A stretch of DNA of 20,675 nt from Beijerinckiaceae bacterium (GCA_947380915.1 CANCSY010000033.1:1-20675); one strand, 5' to 3'. Shown: positions 7,778-15,935, counted from the first letter of the stretch. Numbers and translations: made by a program. The notes: a model not told the origin generated them from the letters alone.

Positions 7778-8917
7778 TCAAAACGCATAGGCCTCCAGTT
7801 TCTTCTCATCGATCTGCGCGCCAAAGCCCGGCGCGTCATTGGGCGTCAGCGTTCCATCGACGAAGTTGAAATCTCCCGCAAAGACATCGTCGCCCAGCTT
7901 GTCGAAGAAATGCGTCTCCGTGGGCCAGGGGTCGAGGCCGGGGATGGCTGCGCGGAAATGAATGCGCGCCATGGCGGCGAGGCGGCTTTCGGAATCCGTG
8001 CCCAGCAGGGCGGGCACGCCAGCGCCCTCGCAAAGCGCGGCGATCTTCAGGGATTCGGTAAAGCCGGTGCGCCGCATCTTGATGCTGACCGCGCCCACGC
8101 TGCGCATGCTCAGATGCATGTTCACCGCCGCCAGGCTCTCGCAACACTGATCCCCCAGCAAGGCGACCGGCAGAGCGGCCGCCATGGCGACCTGCCGCGC
8201 CGGGTCGAGAAAATCGCAGGGCTCCTCGATGAAACAGACATTGTAATCCGCCACATGGGGAAACACCGTGCGCGCCTCGGTTTCCGTATAGGTTCCATTG
8301 GCGTCGATATAGATCGTCACATCGTCGCCAACCGCCTTGCGCACACCCTCGATCATGCGCAGGTCCTCGCGCGAGCGGCGCCATGTCTTGAGCTTCAGGC
8401 CGCGATAGCCGCGCGTCTCCCGCATCTTCTTCGCCTCGGCGATCTGCCCCTCGACCGAGTTTCCATGGGCGATCCAGGTCAGCGGAACGGGTTTTGAAAC
8501 GCCCCCCAGCAAACGCCACACGGGCTGGCCGAGGATCTTGCCGCGCAGATCCCACAGGGCGATGTCCACCAGCGCCTTGGCCGCCGGGCAGGCGCGGATC
8601 TTCTTGAGCCGATCAAGTATAGTCAGATGCGCGAGCGGATCGGCGCCCTTGAGAAGCGGCGCAAGAAAGCTCGTGATCTCATAGGCGATGGAGGTTGCGT
8701 CCTCGCCCGATTGTTCGGGACGGCAGATGGCTTCCGCCAGACCCTGCAAGCCATTGTCGAGGGTCAGGCGCAGCAGGACATATTCACCGGTTGATTGCTT
8801 CAAGCTCTTGAAAGACACCTCGCCCTTGTAGGGAAGGCGAAGGCGAAAAGCCTCGACACGGGCGATCCGCAGATCGCTCTCCACAGCCTGCCTGGCGATC
8901 ACATCAGCATGCGCCAT
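7778..8917 (-). CDS. Enolase-superfamily enzyme, mandelate racemase / muconate lactonizing type
   Basis: A cytoplasmic enzyme of 379 residues with an N-terminal capping domain (about 15-125) and a C-terminal barrel. The active-site set is visible: the K-x-K pair in GLKLKTW (K175, K177), metal ligands D205 (YIDANG), E231 (FIEEP) and D256 (LGDQ), and a Lys on the opposite face, K280 (SIKMRRTG). KxK plus a second Lys matches the MLE / dipeptide epimerase / cycloisomerase subgroup rather than true mandelate racemase, which uses His. The family abstracts a proton alpha to a carboxylate and stabilises the enolate on Mg2+. The ATG at 8917 is six bases after GGGGAG; an ATG at 8923 would leave no spacing. 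The gene is divergent from the binding-protein gene at 9006. The substrate is not assignable. Confidence 0.9.
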   Translation of the reverse strand: MAHADVIARQAVESDLRIARVEAFRLRLPYKGEVSFKSLKQSTGEYVLLRLTLDNGLQGLAEAICRPEQSGEDATSIAYEITSFLAPLLKGADPLAHLTILDRLKKIRACPAAKALVDIALWDLRGKILGQPVWRLLGGVSKPVPLTWIAHGNSVEGQIAEAKKMRETRGYRGLKLKTWRRSREDLRMIEGVRKAVGDDVTIYIDANGTYTETEARTVFPHVADYNVCFIEEPCDFLDPARQVAMAAALPVALLGDQCCESLAAVNMHLSMRSVGAVSIKMRRTGFTESLKIAALCEGAGVPALLGTDSESRLAAMARIHFRAAIPGLDPWPTETHFFDKLGDDVFAGDFNFVDGTLTPNDAPGFGAQIDEKKLEAYAF

Positions 8918-9005
8918 CTTCATCTCCCCATATGTTTATAGCCCGTGCAAGGCCGTTTGATTTAGGCTACTCTATAGCATCAAGCCCCGTGATAAAGGAG
9001 GGCGA

Positions 9006-10037
9006 ATGACTGGGATTGGGACCATCTTCATCGCGATGCTGGCCTTGGCGGCGCAAAGCGTTGCAGCGCGCGCCGACGCGGTCGCGGATTTCTACCGGGG
9101 CCAGACCATCAGCTTGGTGGTCGGCTCTGATCCCGGCGGCGGCTATGACGCCTATGCGCGACCTGTGGCGCGGCATCTGGGACGGCTCATTCCCGGCAAT
9201 CCCTCCATCACCGTCAAATATATGCCCGGCGCCGCAAGTCTGGTGGCGGCGAACTGGCTTTATAACGCAGCGCCCCGCGACGGGCTCACCATCGGCGCCA
9301 TACAGCGCCAGATCCCCTTCGAGCCCCTGCGCGGCAATGACGCCGTTCGCTATGATCCCTTCAAATTCGTCTGGCTGGGCAGCGTGACGGCGGAGACGGC
9401 CGTGCTTCTCGTCGATGGCGCCGCGCCCCATCGCCAGGCCGCCGATCTGCTGAAACAACCCCTGATCTCCGCCAGCCTTGGATCGGGCACGGACGGAGAG
9501 GTGGAGTCCAACGCCATGGCGCGGCTGCATGGCGCCCCGATCAAGCTCATCAGCGGCTATCGCGGCACGCCCGAGGCGCTTCTGGCGCTGGAACGCGGCG
9601 AGGTGCAGGGCGTGCATGGCATTTCATGGTCCTATATCAAAGCCAAGAAAGCCGACTGGTTAAAAGAGGGCAGGATCCGCCTGCTCCTGCAAAGCGGGCT
9701 TGAACCCCATCCGGACCTCGCGGGGCTTCCGCAGTTGCAATCTCTGGCGGCCAGTGACGAGGACCGACAGGTCTGGGATCTGATCCTCGCCCCCAAGATC
9801 ATGTCGCGTCCATTTCTCCTGCCGCCCGAGACGCCAGCGGAACGCACTGCGGCCCTGCGCACGGGTTTCGAGCAACTGATGGGCGATCCCGCCTTTCTGG
9901 AAGAAATGGAAAAGTTGCAACTGGATGTCAGGCTGACCACAAGCGCGGACATAGAGGCGCTGATGAAACGCCTCTATGCCTTTCCCGCGCCCACGATCAC
10001 CAAGATGCGCGCCGCCATCGCCATGGGTGGACGCTGA
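9006..10037 (+). CDS. Tripartite tricarboxylate transporter-type substrate-binding protein (TctC/Bug), copy 1
   Basis: A 343-residue periplasmic receptor with a Sec signal (about 1-24, ending ARADA). The mature part opens with the subfamily signature DFYRGQTISLVVGSDPGGGY, followed by RHLGRLIPGNPS and YMPGAASLVAANWLYN, the segments that form the carboxylate-binding loops in Bug proteins. AAGGAGG lies four bases before the ATG. It is related to the second receptor gene in this window (11269-12318). No membrane components (TctA, TctB) are seen within the window, so it must use permeases encoded elsewhere or act as a sensor, as proposed for many Bug proteins. Its stop lies four bases from the stop of the convergent GlcG-like gene, with no terminator between. 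Confidence 0.88.
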   Translation: MTGIGTIFIAMLALAAQSVAARADAVADFYRGQTISLVVGSDPGGGYDAYARPVARHLGRLIPGNPSITVKYMPGAASLVAANWLYNAAPRDGLTIGAIQRQIPFEPLRGNDAVRYDPFKFVWLGSVTAETAVLLVDGAAPHRQAADLLKQPLISASLGSGTDGEVESNAMARLHGAPIKLISGYRGTPEALLALERGEVQGVHGISWSYIKAKKADWLKEGRIRLLLQSGLEPHPDLAGLPQLQSLAASDEDRQVWDLILAPKIMSRPFLLPPETPAERTAALRTGFEQLMGDPAFLEEMEKLQLDVRLTTSADIEALMKRLYAFPAPTITKMRAAIAMGGR

Positions 10038-10041
10038 AGGC

Positions 10042-10440
10042 TCACGCCTCCAACGATTCCGCCCCCGCCTTGGCGACGGGCTCATCGAACTCCCCGACGC
10101 CCGACACGCCGAAGCCGCCGACACATTCGCCCTTGTAAAAGATCGGCACGCCGCCGCGCACACCGATCTGGTTGGGCGTCATCAGGAAACCGGGCCTGTC
10201 CTTGACCCGTTCCTCCAGCGCCGAACTCGGCCGCTCGCGATAGGCCGCAGTGCGGGCCTTGCCCGTCGCCATGTCGACCGCGTTGCAACTGTGATGGTCA
10301 GGGCGCTCCAGATAGAGAAGCGCCCCGCCGGAATCGACGATGGCGATCGTCGCCTCGACGCCGTGATGGCTGGCCTTGCGCCGGGCTGCCTCGGCCATGG
10401 CTTTCGCATCGTCAAGGGTAAGCGCGTGTTTGAGACGCAT
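10042..10440 (-). CDS. GlcG/HbpS-like protein (DUF336, haem-degrading family fold)
   Basis: A 132-residue cytoplasmic protein of the GlcG/HbpS family. Recognisable are IAIVDSGGALLYLERPD (33-48), KARTAAYRERPSSAL (61-75), VRGGVPIFYKGECVGGFGVS (94-113) and a DEPVAKAGAESL C-terminus. Members include the haem-binding HbpS and proteins encoded in glycolate and other catabolic operons, usually with no proven enzymatic role. GAGGGAG lies five bases before the ATG. It is the last gene of a probable five-gene minus-strand operon, 28 bases after the racemase-like gene. Its place beside binding-protein and racemase-like genes suggests an accessory catabolic role. Confidence 0.87.
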   Translation of the reverse strand: MRLKHALTLDDAKAMAEAARRKASHHGVEATIAIVDSGGALLYLERPDHHSCNAVDMATGKARTAAYRERPSSALEERVKDRPGFLMTPNQIGVRGGVPIFYKGECVGGFGVSGVGEFDEPVAKAGAESLEA

Positions 10441-10468
10441 GTGAACTCCCTCGCCTGAAGGCCGCCGC

Positions 10469-11242
10469 TTACAGGCGGCTGGTGAAGTCCTTGTAATCCA
10501 GCTTGGCGCGCGGATAGGTGATGGCGCTTTGCGTCCATTTCTGGCTCACGCAGAGTTCGGCGAACCGGATGCCGATGGCCTTGGTGTTCAGCACCTGCAC
10601 GCCCGTCGCCTTCGCCAGTTCCACGGGATCGACGATATAGGGGATCAGGGCGCCGCCCAGCGGCAGGATGATTTCCGCGCCATGCTGATCCACGAGGTCG
10701 CGGATGAGGCCGACGCAGATGTCGAAGATCTCGGCCTTGCGCTCGCCCGCATTCATATAGACGCCAATCGGCTTCATGCCCGCGATGAAATGATCGAGCC
10801 CGTTGGCGCGCATGATGCGGCGGGTATAGGGCACATGGCTGGGCAGCGGCACGGTCACGCCCACCTTGTCAGCCAGCACGAGGGCCGCATGCATGGAGGC
10901 GCGCATGAGGCCGATGACGGGGATCTCCACCGCCAGCCGACCGCCATCCACGCCCGGATCGAAGGTGTTGGACGAGATCACGGCGTCATAGCCATTTTCC
11001 TGCGCCCAGAAGCATTTGCGAACGATGCCGGGAGTTTCCATCATGTGATGGAGGCCATTCAGCTTGTTCTGCCCGCCGATGGTGTCCATCAGTTGCGCGC
11101 CATCGTAATTATCGGGAAAGCCGATATCGATGGTGGTGCCCGGCGAGGCGTAGGAGTTGAGCAATTTGGTGACGTTCTCGACATTGTAGGCTGGACCCTT
11201 GTCCTTGGTCATGGGGGCCTGGTCGATGAAAAGAATACGCAT
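10469..11242 (-). CDS. Asp/Glu/hydantoin racemase-like protein lacking catalytic cysteines, copy A
   Basis: A 257-residue cytoplasmic protein with the Asp/Glu racemase superfamily fold: an N-terminal MRILFIDQAP strand, GYDAVISSNTFDPGVDGGR (84-102), EIPVIGLMRASMHAA, and AEIILPLGGALIPY (189-202). Hydantoin racemases have a catalytic Cys in a CFxDPG motif and a second in a GCAG motif. Here the first position is Asn92 and the second segment reads LPLGGAL, so neither cysteine is present. Cysteine two-base racemisation is therefore not expected; a lyase, isomerase or binding role is possible. AGGAGG is four bases before the ATG. It is ~70% identical by eye to the second copy at 12332, with a binding-protein gene between them, and 28 bases upstream of the GlcG-like gene. 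Confidence 0.85.
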   Translation of the reverse strand: MRILFIDQAPMTKDKGPAYNVENVTKLLNSYASPGTTIDIGFPDNYDGAQLMDTIGGQNKLNGLHHMMETPGIVRKCFWAQENGYDAVISSNTFDPGVDGGRLAVEIPVIGLMRASMHAALVLADKVGVTVPLPSHVPYTRRIMRANGLDHFIAGMKPIGVYMNAGERKAEIFDICVGLIRDLVDQHGAEIILPLGGALIPYIVDPVELAKATGVQVLNTKAIGIRFAELCVSQKWTQSAITYPRAKLDYKDFTSRL

Positions 11243-11268
11243 GTTTCCTCCTTGCGGTTTTTCCGCGT

Positions 11269-12318
11269 TTATTTGCCTGCGTTGGAATCCAGGATTTGCA
11301 GCATGCGCGCCACCACCGGCTCGGGCGTGGTGCGGATACGTTCGATGATGGCGGTCACCTCGGCGCTGGTCAGCGCATTGCGCGGCAAGGACAGCCTGGC
11401 GGCCATCTCCAGATAGGCAGGATCCCGCATGGTCTCGTCAAAAGCTTTTTTCAGCGCTTCGACCCGCTCGAGCGGCACGCCCGGCGGCAGGATGAAGGCA
11501 TAGGCCAGTTCATATTTGAGGGCGAAGAAGCGCAGCATCTCCTTGTCGAGCTCATCGGAGACCAGTTCATCGCCCGTGGGCACGTCAGCCAGTTCCGGCT
11601 GCCGCTCAAGGCCGAACTGGGCGAGGACGCGCAGCTTCTTCTCCCTGATCCAGTCAGGTTTCGCCGACAGGATATTGGCGAGCCCCGCGCTATGTCCGTG
11701 CAATTCCCCCCGCTCCATGGCGAGCAGGGTTTCGCCAATGCCCGCATAGCCCGGCACGACCTTCATCTTCGCGGACAGAACCGCGTTGAGAACGACCGGC
11801 AGGGTGAAGCTGTCCGCACCCACGCTGATGGCGCCCATGACGGAGGGCTTGTTCCTGAGATCCTCGATGCTTTTCACCGGCGCGTCATGCCAGACAAAGA
11901 GCGCCTGGGGCTGGCGCGCCGCATTGCCGATCCAGCTGAACTTGCTGATGTCGAAGGTTGCGGTTCCCCCTGCCCGGCTCAACAGCTTGAGCCGGGGCTC
12001 CAGCGGAAAGGCGTTGGTGGGCAGCCCCATCACGGTGCCATCGCGCGGGGCGGTGTTATAGAGCGCATTGCCCATGACGAGCCCGCTGGCGGCGCCATTG
12101 TTCTCGACGACGAATCTGGGATTGCCCGGAATATGCCGGCCGAAATGCTCCGCCACCGTCCGGCCCACAAGGTCATAGCCCCCGCCCACATTGGCGCCGA
12201 CGATGATCTTGATCGTCTTGCCCCGGTAGAAATCTTCCACCGCGTCCGCCCGCGCCAGCGGCGCCTGCAAGACCGCCGCCGCAAGGATGGCTGCGCCAAT
12301 CGATAAAGATTTGCCCAT
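11269..12318 (-). CDS. Tripartite tricarboxylate transporter-type substrate-binding protein (TctC/Bug), copy 2
   Basis: A 349-residue periplasmic receptor with a Sec signal (MGKSLSIGAAILAAAVLQAP, cleavage near ARADA). The mature N-terminus DFYRGKTIKIIVGANVGGGY and the segments RHIPGNPRFVVENNGAASG and NALYNTAPRDGTVMG parallel copy 1 at 9006. The ATG at 12318 is chosen because GGAGG lies five bases upstream; an in-frame ATG at 12345 would add nine residues and overlap the upstream gene's stop. It sits between the two racemase-like paralogues, 13 bases after one and 26 before the other, so all three are almost certainly on one transcript. No permease genes accompany it. The ligand is probably a carboxylate. 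Confidence 0.88.
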   Translation of the reverse strand: MGKSLSIGAAILAAAVLQAPLARADAVEDFYRGKTIKIIVGANVGGGYDLVGRTVAEHFGRHIPGNPRFVVENNGAASGLVMGNALYNTAPRDGTVMGLPTNAFPLEPRLKLLSRAGGTATFDISKFSWIGNAARQPQALFVWHDAPVKSIEDLRNKPSVMGAISVGADSFTLPVVLNAVLSAKMKVVPGYAGIGETLLAMERGELHGHSAGLANILSAKPDWIREKKLRVLAQFGLERQPELADVPTGDELVSDELDKEMLRFFALKYELAYAFILPPGVPLERVEALKKAFDETMRDPAYLEMAARLSLPRNALTSAEVTAIIERIRTTPEPVVARMLQILDSNAGK

Positions 12319-12331
12319 GACAACCTCCAGA

Positions 12332-13102
12332 TTAGAGACGGCCAATGAAATCCGATGCGTTCAGCTTGGCGCGCGGATAGGTCAATCCGCTCTGCGTCCA
12401 TTTCTGGCTCACGCACAGTTCGGCGAAGCGAATGCCGATGGCCTTGGTGTTGAGCACCTGCACACCCGTCGCCGCCGCCAGATCGTCGGGATTGACCTGA
12501 TAGGGGATCAACGCCCCGCCCAGCGGCAGAATGATCTCCGCCCCCTCATCCACCAGTTCGCGGATGAGCTTGCAGGCGATTTCGAAGATCTCGGCCTTGC
12601 GCTTTTGCACATCCACATAGACTTCCACGGGCTTCATGCCCGCGACAAATTGCTCGAGCCCATAGGCGCGCAGGATGCGCTTCGTATAGGGCACATGGGA
12701 GGTGAGCGGCACGGTGATGCCGACCCTGTCGGCCAGCGTCAGGGCCGCGTGCATGGAGGCCCGCAAGACGCCGATGACGGGGATCTCCACCGCAAGCCTG
12801 CCACCATCCACGCCGGGATCGAAGGTGTTGGACAGGATCACCGCATCATAGCCATTTTCCTGCGCCCAGAAAATCTTGCGCACGATGGCCGGGGTCTCCA
12901 TCATGTGATGCAGGCCATTGAGCATGCTCTGGGAGCCGATGGTCGCCATGACCTTCGCCCCCTCGGAATTGTCGGGAAAGCCAAGCTCGATCCGCGTGCC
13001 TTCGGAGGCGTAGGAGTTGAGCTGGGCCTCGATCCGCGCCACGTCATAGGGCGGGTTGCGGTTCTCGACGAGCGGGGCCTGGTTCAGAAATAGAATGCGC
13101 AT
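12332..13102 (-). CDS. Asp/Glu/hydantoin racemase-like protein lacking catalytic cysteines, copy B
   Basis: A 256-residue paralogue of the protein encoded at 10469. It has the same landmarks, MRILFLNQAP, SNTFDPGVDGGRLAVEIPVI, AEIILPLGGALIPY and the near-identical tail GVQVLNTKAIGIRFAELCVS. As in copy A, Asn replaces the first catalytic Cys and the second Cys segment has none, so the change is conserved and likely functional rather than decay. The DNA is also clearly similar over most of its length, indicating duplication within this locus. The ribosome site is weak (GGAG 12 bases upstream), and a 22-codon frame with a strong ribosome site overlaps the start. It lies 98 bases downstream of the ThDP enzyme gene and 13 upstream of the binding-protein gene. 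Confidence 0.85.
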   Translation of the reverse strand: MRILFLNQAPLVENRNPPYDVARIEAQLNSYASEGTRIELGFPDNSEGAKVMATIGSQSMLNGLHHMMETPAIVRKIFWAQENGYDAVILSNTFDPGVDGGRLAVEIPVIGVLRASMHAALTLADRVGITVPLTSHVPYTKRILRAYGLEQFVAGMKPVEVYVDVQKRKAEIFEIACKLIRELVDEGAEIILPLGGALIPYQVNPDDLAAATGVQVLNTKAIGIRFAELCVSQKWTQSGLTYPRAKLNASDFIGRL

Positions 13103-13152
13103 GAGGGGTCAATCTCCGTTGACATTTCGGTTCCCAAGCGGCGCTCAACCAT
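13084..13152 (-). CDS. Possible 22-residue leader peptide upstream of racemase-like copy B
   Basis: A short frame, MVERRLGTEMSTEIDPSCAF followed by YF, preceded by GGGAGGG five bases before its ATG. Its stop lies 19 bases inside copy B in another frame, so ribosomes finishing it would be near copy B's weakly signalled start at 13102. It could serve translational coupling. It could equally be chance; there is no family to recognise. Confidence 0.25.
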   Translation of the reverse strand: MVERRLGTEMSTEIDPSCAFYF

Positions 13153-13200
13153 GGCGCCCTCCCTTTTTTGTTCTTTCTTATTCAACTCTCGTGCGGCCGC

Positions 13201-15084
13201 CTAGTCCTTGCGGCCTGCCGTATGTTCGCTTCGTGCATAGTCGGCGCTCTTCACATCCACCCGCGCATCGATGAGATAGGGACGCCCGGCCAGAACCGCC
13301 TTCTCCGCCCGCAGCAGCGCCCTGGCGAACTCCTTGGCGGTTTCGACCGGCCCTTCCCCATCAAGGCCCTGGGCCTTGGCGATGGCGAGCAGGTCAATCG
13401 GCGGATCGGCCATTTCCTGGCCGATATACTTGTTCTCCACCGGCCTGCCGCGCACCACCGCCATGCGCTCCTGATGGGCGACATCATTATAATAGGAGCG
13501 GTTGTTGGCGACCACGATGATCATGGGGATCTCCATATGGGCCGCCGTCCAATAGGCGTTGCAACCCATCATGAAATCGCCATCGCCGATGATCGAGACC
13601 ACAAGCCGACCCGAGCCCTTGAGCGCCAGCGCCGTGCCGATGCCATTGCCCGGCCCCGCGCCCACGCCCCCGCCGGAGTCGAAGCCGACATAATCGAGCG
13701 GATGCTTGAAGTTCACGGTGTCGGCGGGCCAGCCCAGGGAATAATTGGCGATGGTGACCTCGCGCGTGTCGGTGAAGCTGCGGATCACCAAAGCGAGGTC
13801 GCGTAGGACCATCATGCCCTTGGGGCGCGGCGCATCCAGCGTCTTCGCCTTGCGCACTGGCCATTTCGCGGGCGCGGGCTTGTCGCCCCGCAGGCGGCGC
13901 ACGGCGGGGAGCAGTTCCTTCACCAGCGCGTCGGGCGAACTGACGATGGGAAGATCGGCGGCGGGCAGACCATAATAATCCATGCTCCAGCCATTGTGCA
14001 GATAGCGGTCGAGCGAGCAGTGAATGATCTTGGCGTCGATAGGGTCGTCCTTGCCAAGGGTCTGCAAATACTGGCCCTTGAGGTCGATCCAGTCGAGGGC
14101 CAGAACCACATCCGCCTCGCGCAAGATGGCGGTGATGTCGCCGGAGGGGCGGAAGCGGGGCTCCACCGGATGCAGGGGATGATCCGTGGGGAAAGAGGCC
14201 GCCGTCTTCATGTCGGTCAGCACCACGGCGCCCAGGGCTTCGGCGAGCGCAATGCGGGCATGCCAGTCGTCCATGTTGCGGGACACGCGGCCCATGAGGA
14301 TGACAGGCTTCTTCGCATTCACCAGCCAGCCCGCAGCCTCCTCCACCGCCTCTGGCGCAGGCGCAGGCGGCAAGCCCGGCGCGAAGCGCGTCACATCGGG
14401 GAATTTGATCTCTTTCTTGAGCTCTTCCTCCTGCAAGGCGACGTCGAGGCACACATAGGTCGGCCCATAGGGCTGGGTGCTGGCGATCTGATGGGCGCGC
14501 AGCATGGATTCGATGGCGGCGGGCACGGAGCGGGGCTCGTCGTCCCATTTGGAATAGTTGCGGATGAGCGCGCCCTGATCCTTCGCGGTGTGGATCCAGT
14601 CGATCCAGGGACGTCGGATATCAGCGTCGCCCGGCCCGGTGGCGCCGATGATGACCACCGGCAGGCGCGCGCACCAGATATTGTAGATGGCCATGGTGGC
14701 GTGCATCAGCCCGACGCCCGAATGGACCGCCACGGCCATGGGCTTTTCCGTAACTTTCGCATAGCCATGGGCGATGGCGACTGTGTGCTCCTCATGCAGG
14801 CACACAAGCATCTTGGGGTCGCGGTTGCCCAGATAGTTGACGAGACTGTCGTGCAGCCCGCGATAGCTGGAGCCGGGAACGAGCGCAATGTAGCGCAGGT
14901 CAAGCTGGCGCAGCATCTCCGCCACCGCATCCGACCCCCAGGCGAGAGGGGCGTTGGAGGGCAGAACCAGCAAGTCCTTGTCTTCAAAGGCGGCTGTGGC
15001 GATCTTCAATCCACCCTTGCCCTTTGCGGGCTTTTTCGGACGCGAGGTTTTGCTTGACGCTTTGGCCATACGAGCGTTTCCCAT
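13201..15084 (-). CDS. Thiamine diphosphate-dependent enzyme (acetolactate synthase / benzoylformate decarboxylase-like)
   Basis: A 627-residue cytoplasmic enzyme with the three-domain ThDP architecture. The N-terminal PYR domain (about 45-215) contains the HEEHTVAIAHGYAK motif, whose first Glu (E98) activates the cofactor. A central domain follows (about 240-385), and a C-terminal PP domain contains GDGDFMMGCN ending in NN of VVANNRSYYND, the Mg/ThDP-binding motif. It is longer than typical family members (550-600) owing to a Lys-rich N-terminal tail of ~25 residues; an alternative ATG at 15069 would drop five. Family members decarboxylate 2-oxo acids or ligate/cleave C-C bonds next to a carbonyl. 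It heads a probable operon with two racemase-like genes, a binding protein and a GlcG-like gene. It has no acetolactate synthase small subunit nearby, arguing against a biosynthetic role. Confidence 0.88.
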   Translation of the reverse strand: MGNARMAKASSKTSRPKKPAKGKGGLKIATAAFEDKDLLVLPSNAPLAWGSDAVAEMLRQLDLRYIALVPGSSYRGLHDSLVNYLGNRDPKMLVCLHEEHTVAIAHGYAKVTEKPMAVAVHSGVGLMHATMAIYNIWCARLPVVIIGATGPGDADIRRPWIDWIHTAKDQGALIRNYSKWDDEPRSVPAAIESMLRAHQIASTQPYGPTYVCLDVALQEEELKKEIKFPDVTRFAPGLPPAPAPEAVEEAAGWLVNAKKPVILMGRVSRNMDDWHARIALAEALGAVVLTDMKTAASFPTDHPLHPVEPRFRPSGDITAILREADVVLALDWIDLKGQYLQTLGKDDPIDAKIIHCSLDRYLHNGWSMDYYGLPAADLPIVSSPDALVKELLPAVRRLRGDKPAPAKWPVRKAKTLDAPRPKGMMVLRDLALVIRSFTDTREVTIANYSLGWPADTVNFKHPLDYVGFDSGGGVGAGPGNGIGTALALKGSGRLVVSIIGDGDFMMGCNAYWTAAHMEIPMIIVVANNRSYYNDVAHQERMAVVRGRPVENKYIGQEMADPPIDLLAIAKAQGLDGEGPVETAKEFARALLRAEKAVLAGRPYLIDARVDVKSADYARSEHTAGRKD

Positions 15085-15935
15085 GATTTGTTCTCTCGGC
15101 GCCAGACTAGAACAGACTTGCGCGCGCGTCGATTCCCGAGACCCACTTCAAAAGGAAAGATCCACCCGGGCGACCCGGCGGGGCGGGTCTCGACCGCCTT
15201 GGAGGCCTTCACGAGGTCATGAGGAAGCATGCGAAAGACGATGAGCTGATGGCGAAGCTAATGCGGACCTGAAGCAGCGAATAGGCATTGGGCGCAGATG
15301 TCTTGCCAGCCATTGCTGACATGATCCATCCAGCGACAGGGCGGCATCCGGATGACGAACTGCATGCCGGCCCGCCCGGTGATCTTCGCGTCTACGAGCC
15401 TGAAGTTGATGTCGCTATTGTGCGAAGGCCGACGCGGCGGGGATCAATCCCGCCGTAGCGGCGAGTGTGGCGATGGAGAATTGTCGACGAGACAAAGGAG
15501 CCGAGAGCATTCTGTCTCCTGCCTGTGTTCTTTTTTTCGGGCCAGGGCGCCAGGGCAGATCGGACTGACGCTGCGGTAGAAGTTTTGCAACGACAGGTCC
15601 ATACAGAGACGATCCGCATGATAAAGGTCGCGGCGATTGCAGCCCATACCTCTGAAAATCATAGAAAAAAATTGACTGCCGAAGGCAGAACGCGCACCTT
15701 ACGCAAAGAACGGTTTCGACCTCGCATTGACAAGAAGGATAGGGCGACGTGAAGCGTCAGCTCGCAAATAAAGTAGACATCGAGATTTTTCGCATGCAAG
15801 CAGTGCGCAACTCAGGGTAACAGACTTGATTCTATTGGTATAAGAATGGTCGATTGCGAGTCTGACGACTATGTGATTCGTCTGCCGGGTGCTTTTCAGA
15901 CTCGCGGATGGTGGTCTTCTGGTGGAGGGGTCTGA
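15085..15935. other. 851-base stretch without a recognisable gene
   Basis: No frame here resembles a known protein. At 15435-15453 GGCGGG and CCCGCC form a small hairpin. A seven-T run lies near 15530. At 15676-15688 CTGCC-GAA-GGCAG forms a short stem with an A-run on its left, terminator-like on the minus strand, though nothing upstream needs it. A minus-strand frame within about 15245-15430 has fairly protein-like composition (it includes MQFVIRMPPCRWMDHVSNGW) but no clear start and no family. The right third (about 15600-15900) looks AT-richer than the flanks. Together this suggests the decayed edge of an acquired segment. No transposase motif or terminal repeats were found. Confidence 0.5.
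15856..15905 (+). promoter_or_regulatory. Long stem-loop in the leader of the YkgJ-type gene
   Basis: Arms GCGAGTCTGA (15856-15865) and TCAGACTCGC (15896-15905) are perfectly complementary over 10 bases and enclose 30 bases. Inside, CGA and TCG (15866-15868 and 15878-15880) allow a further small stem, and GACGA/TCGTC offers a competing one. It ends ~16 bases before the ribosome site GGAGGGG of the gene at 15936, so it could be a leader control element or a dyad operator. No T-run follows, so it is not an intrinsic terminator. Confidence 0.4.

Noticed and set aside
7778..8917. Naming the enolase-superfamily enzyme mandelate racemase
   Set aside because: The base on the second face is Lys (SIKMRRTG) rather than the His of mandelate racemase, so only the superfamily and subgroup are supported.
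13201..15084. Naming the ThDP enzyme acetolactate synthase (ilvB)
   Set aside because: There is no regulatory subunit gene or other branched-chain amino-acid gene nearby, and the neighbours are catabolic. The cofactor motifs alone do not fix the reaction.
15676..15688. Short hairpin with an A-run, terminator-like on the minus strand
   Set aside because: The stem is only five base pairs, the T-run starts four bases after it, and no minus-strand gene precedes it closely.
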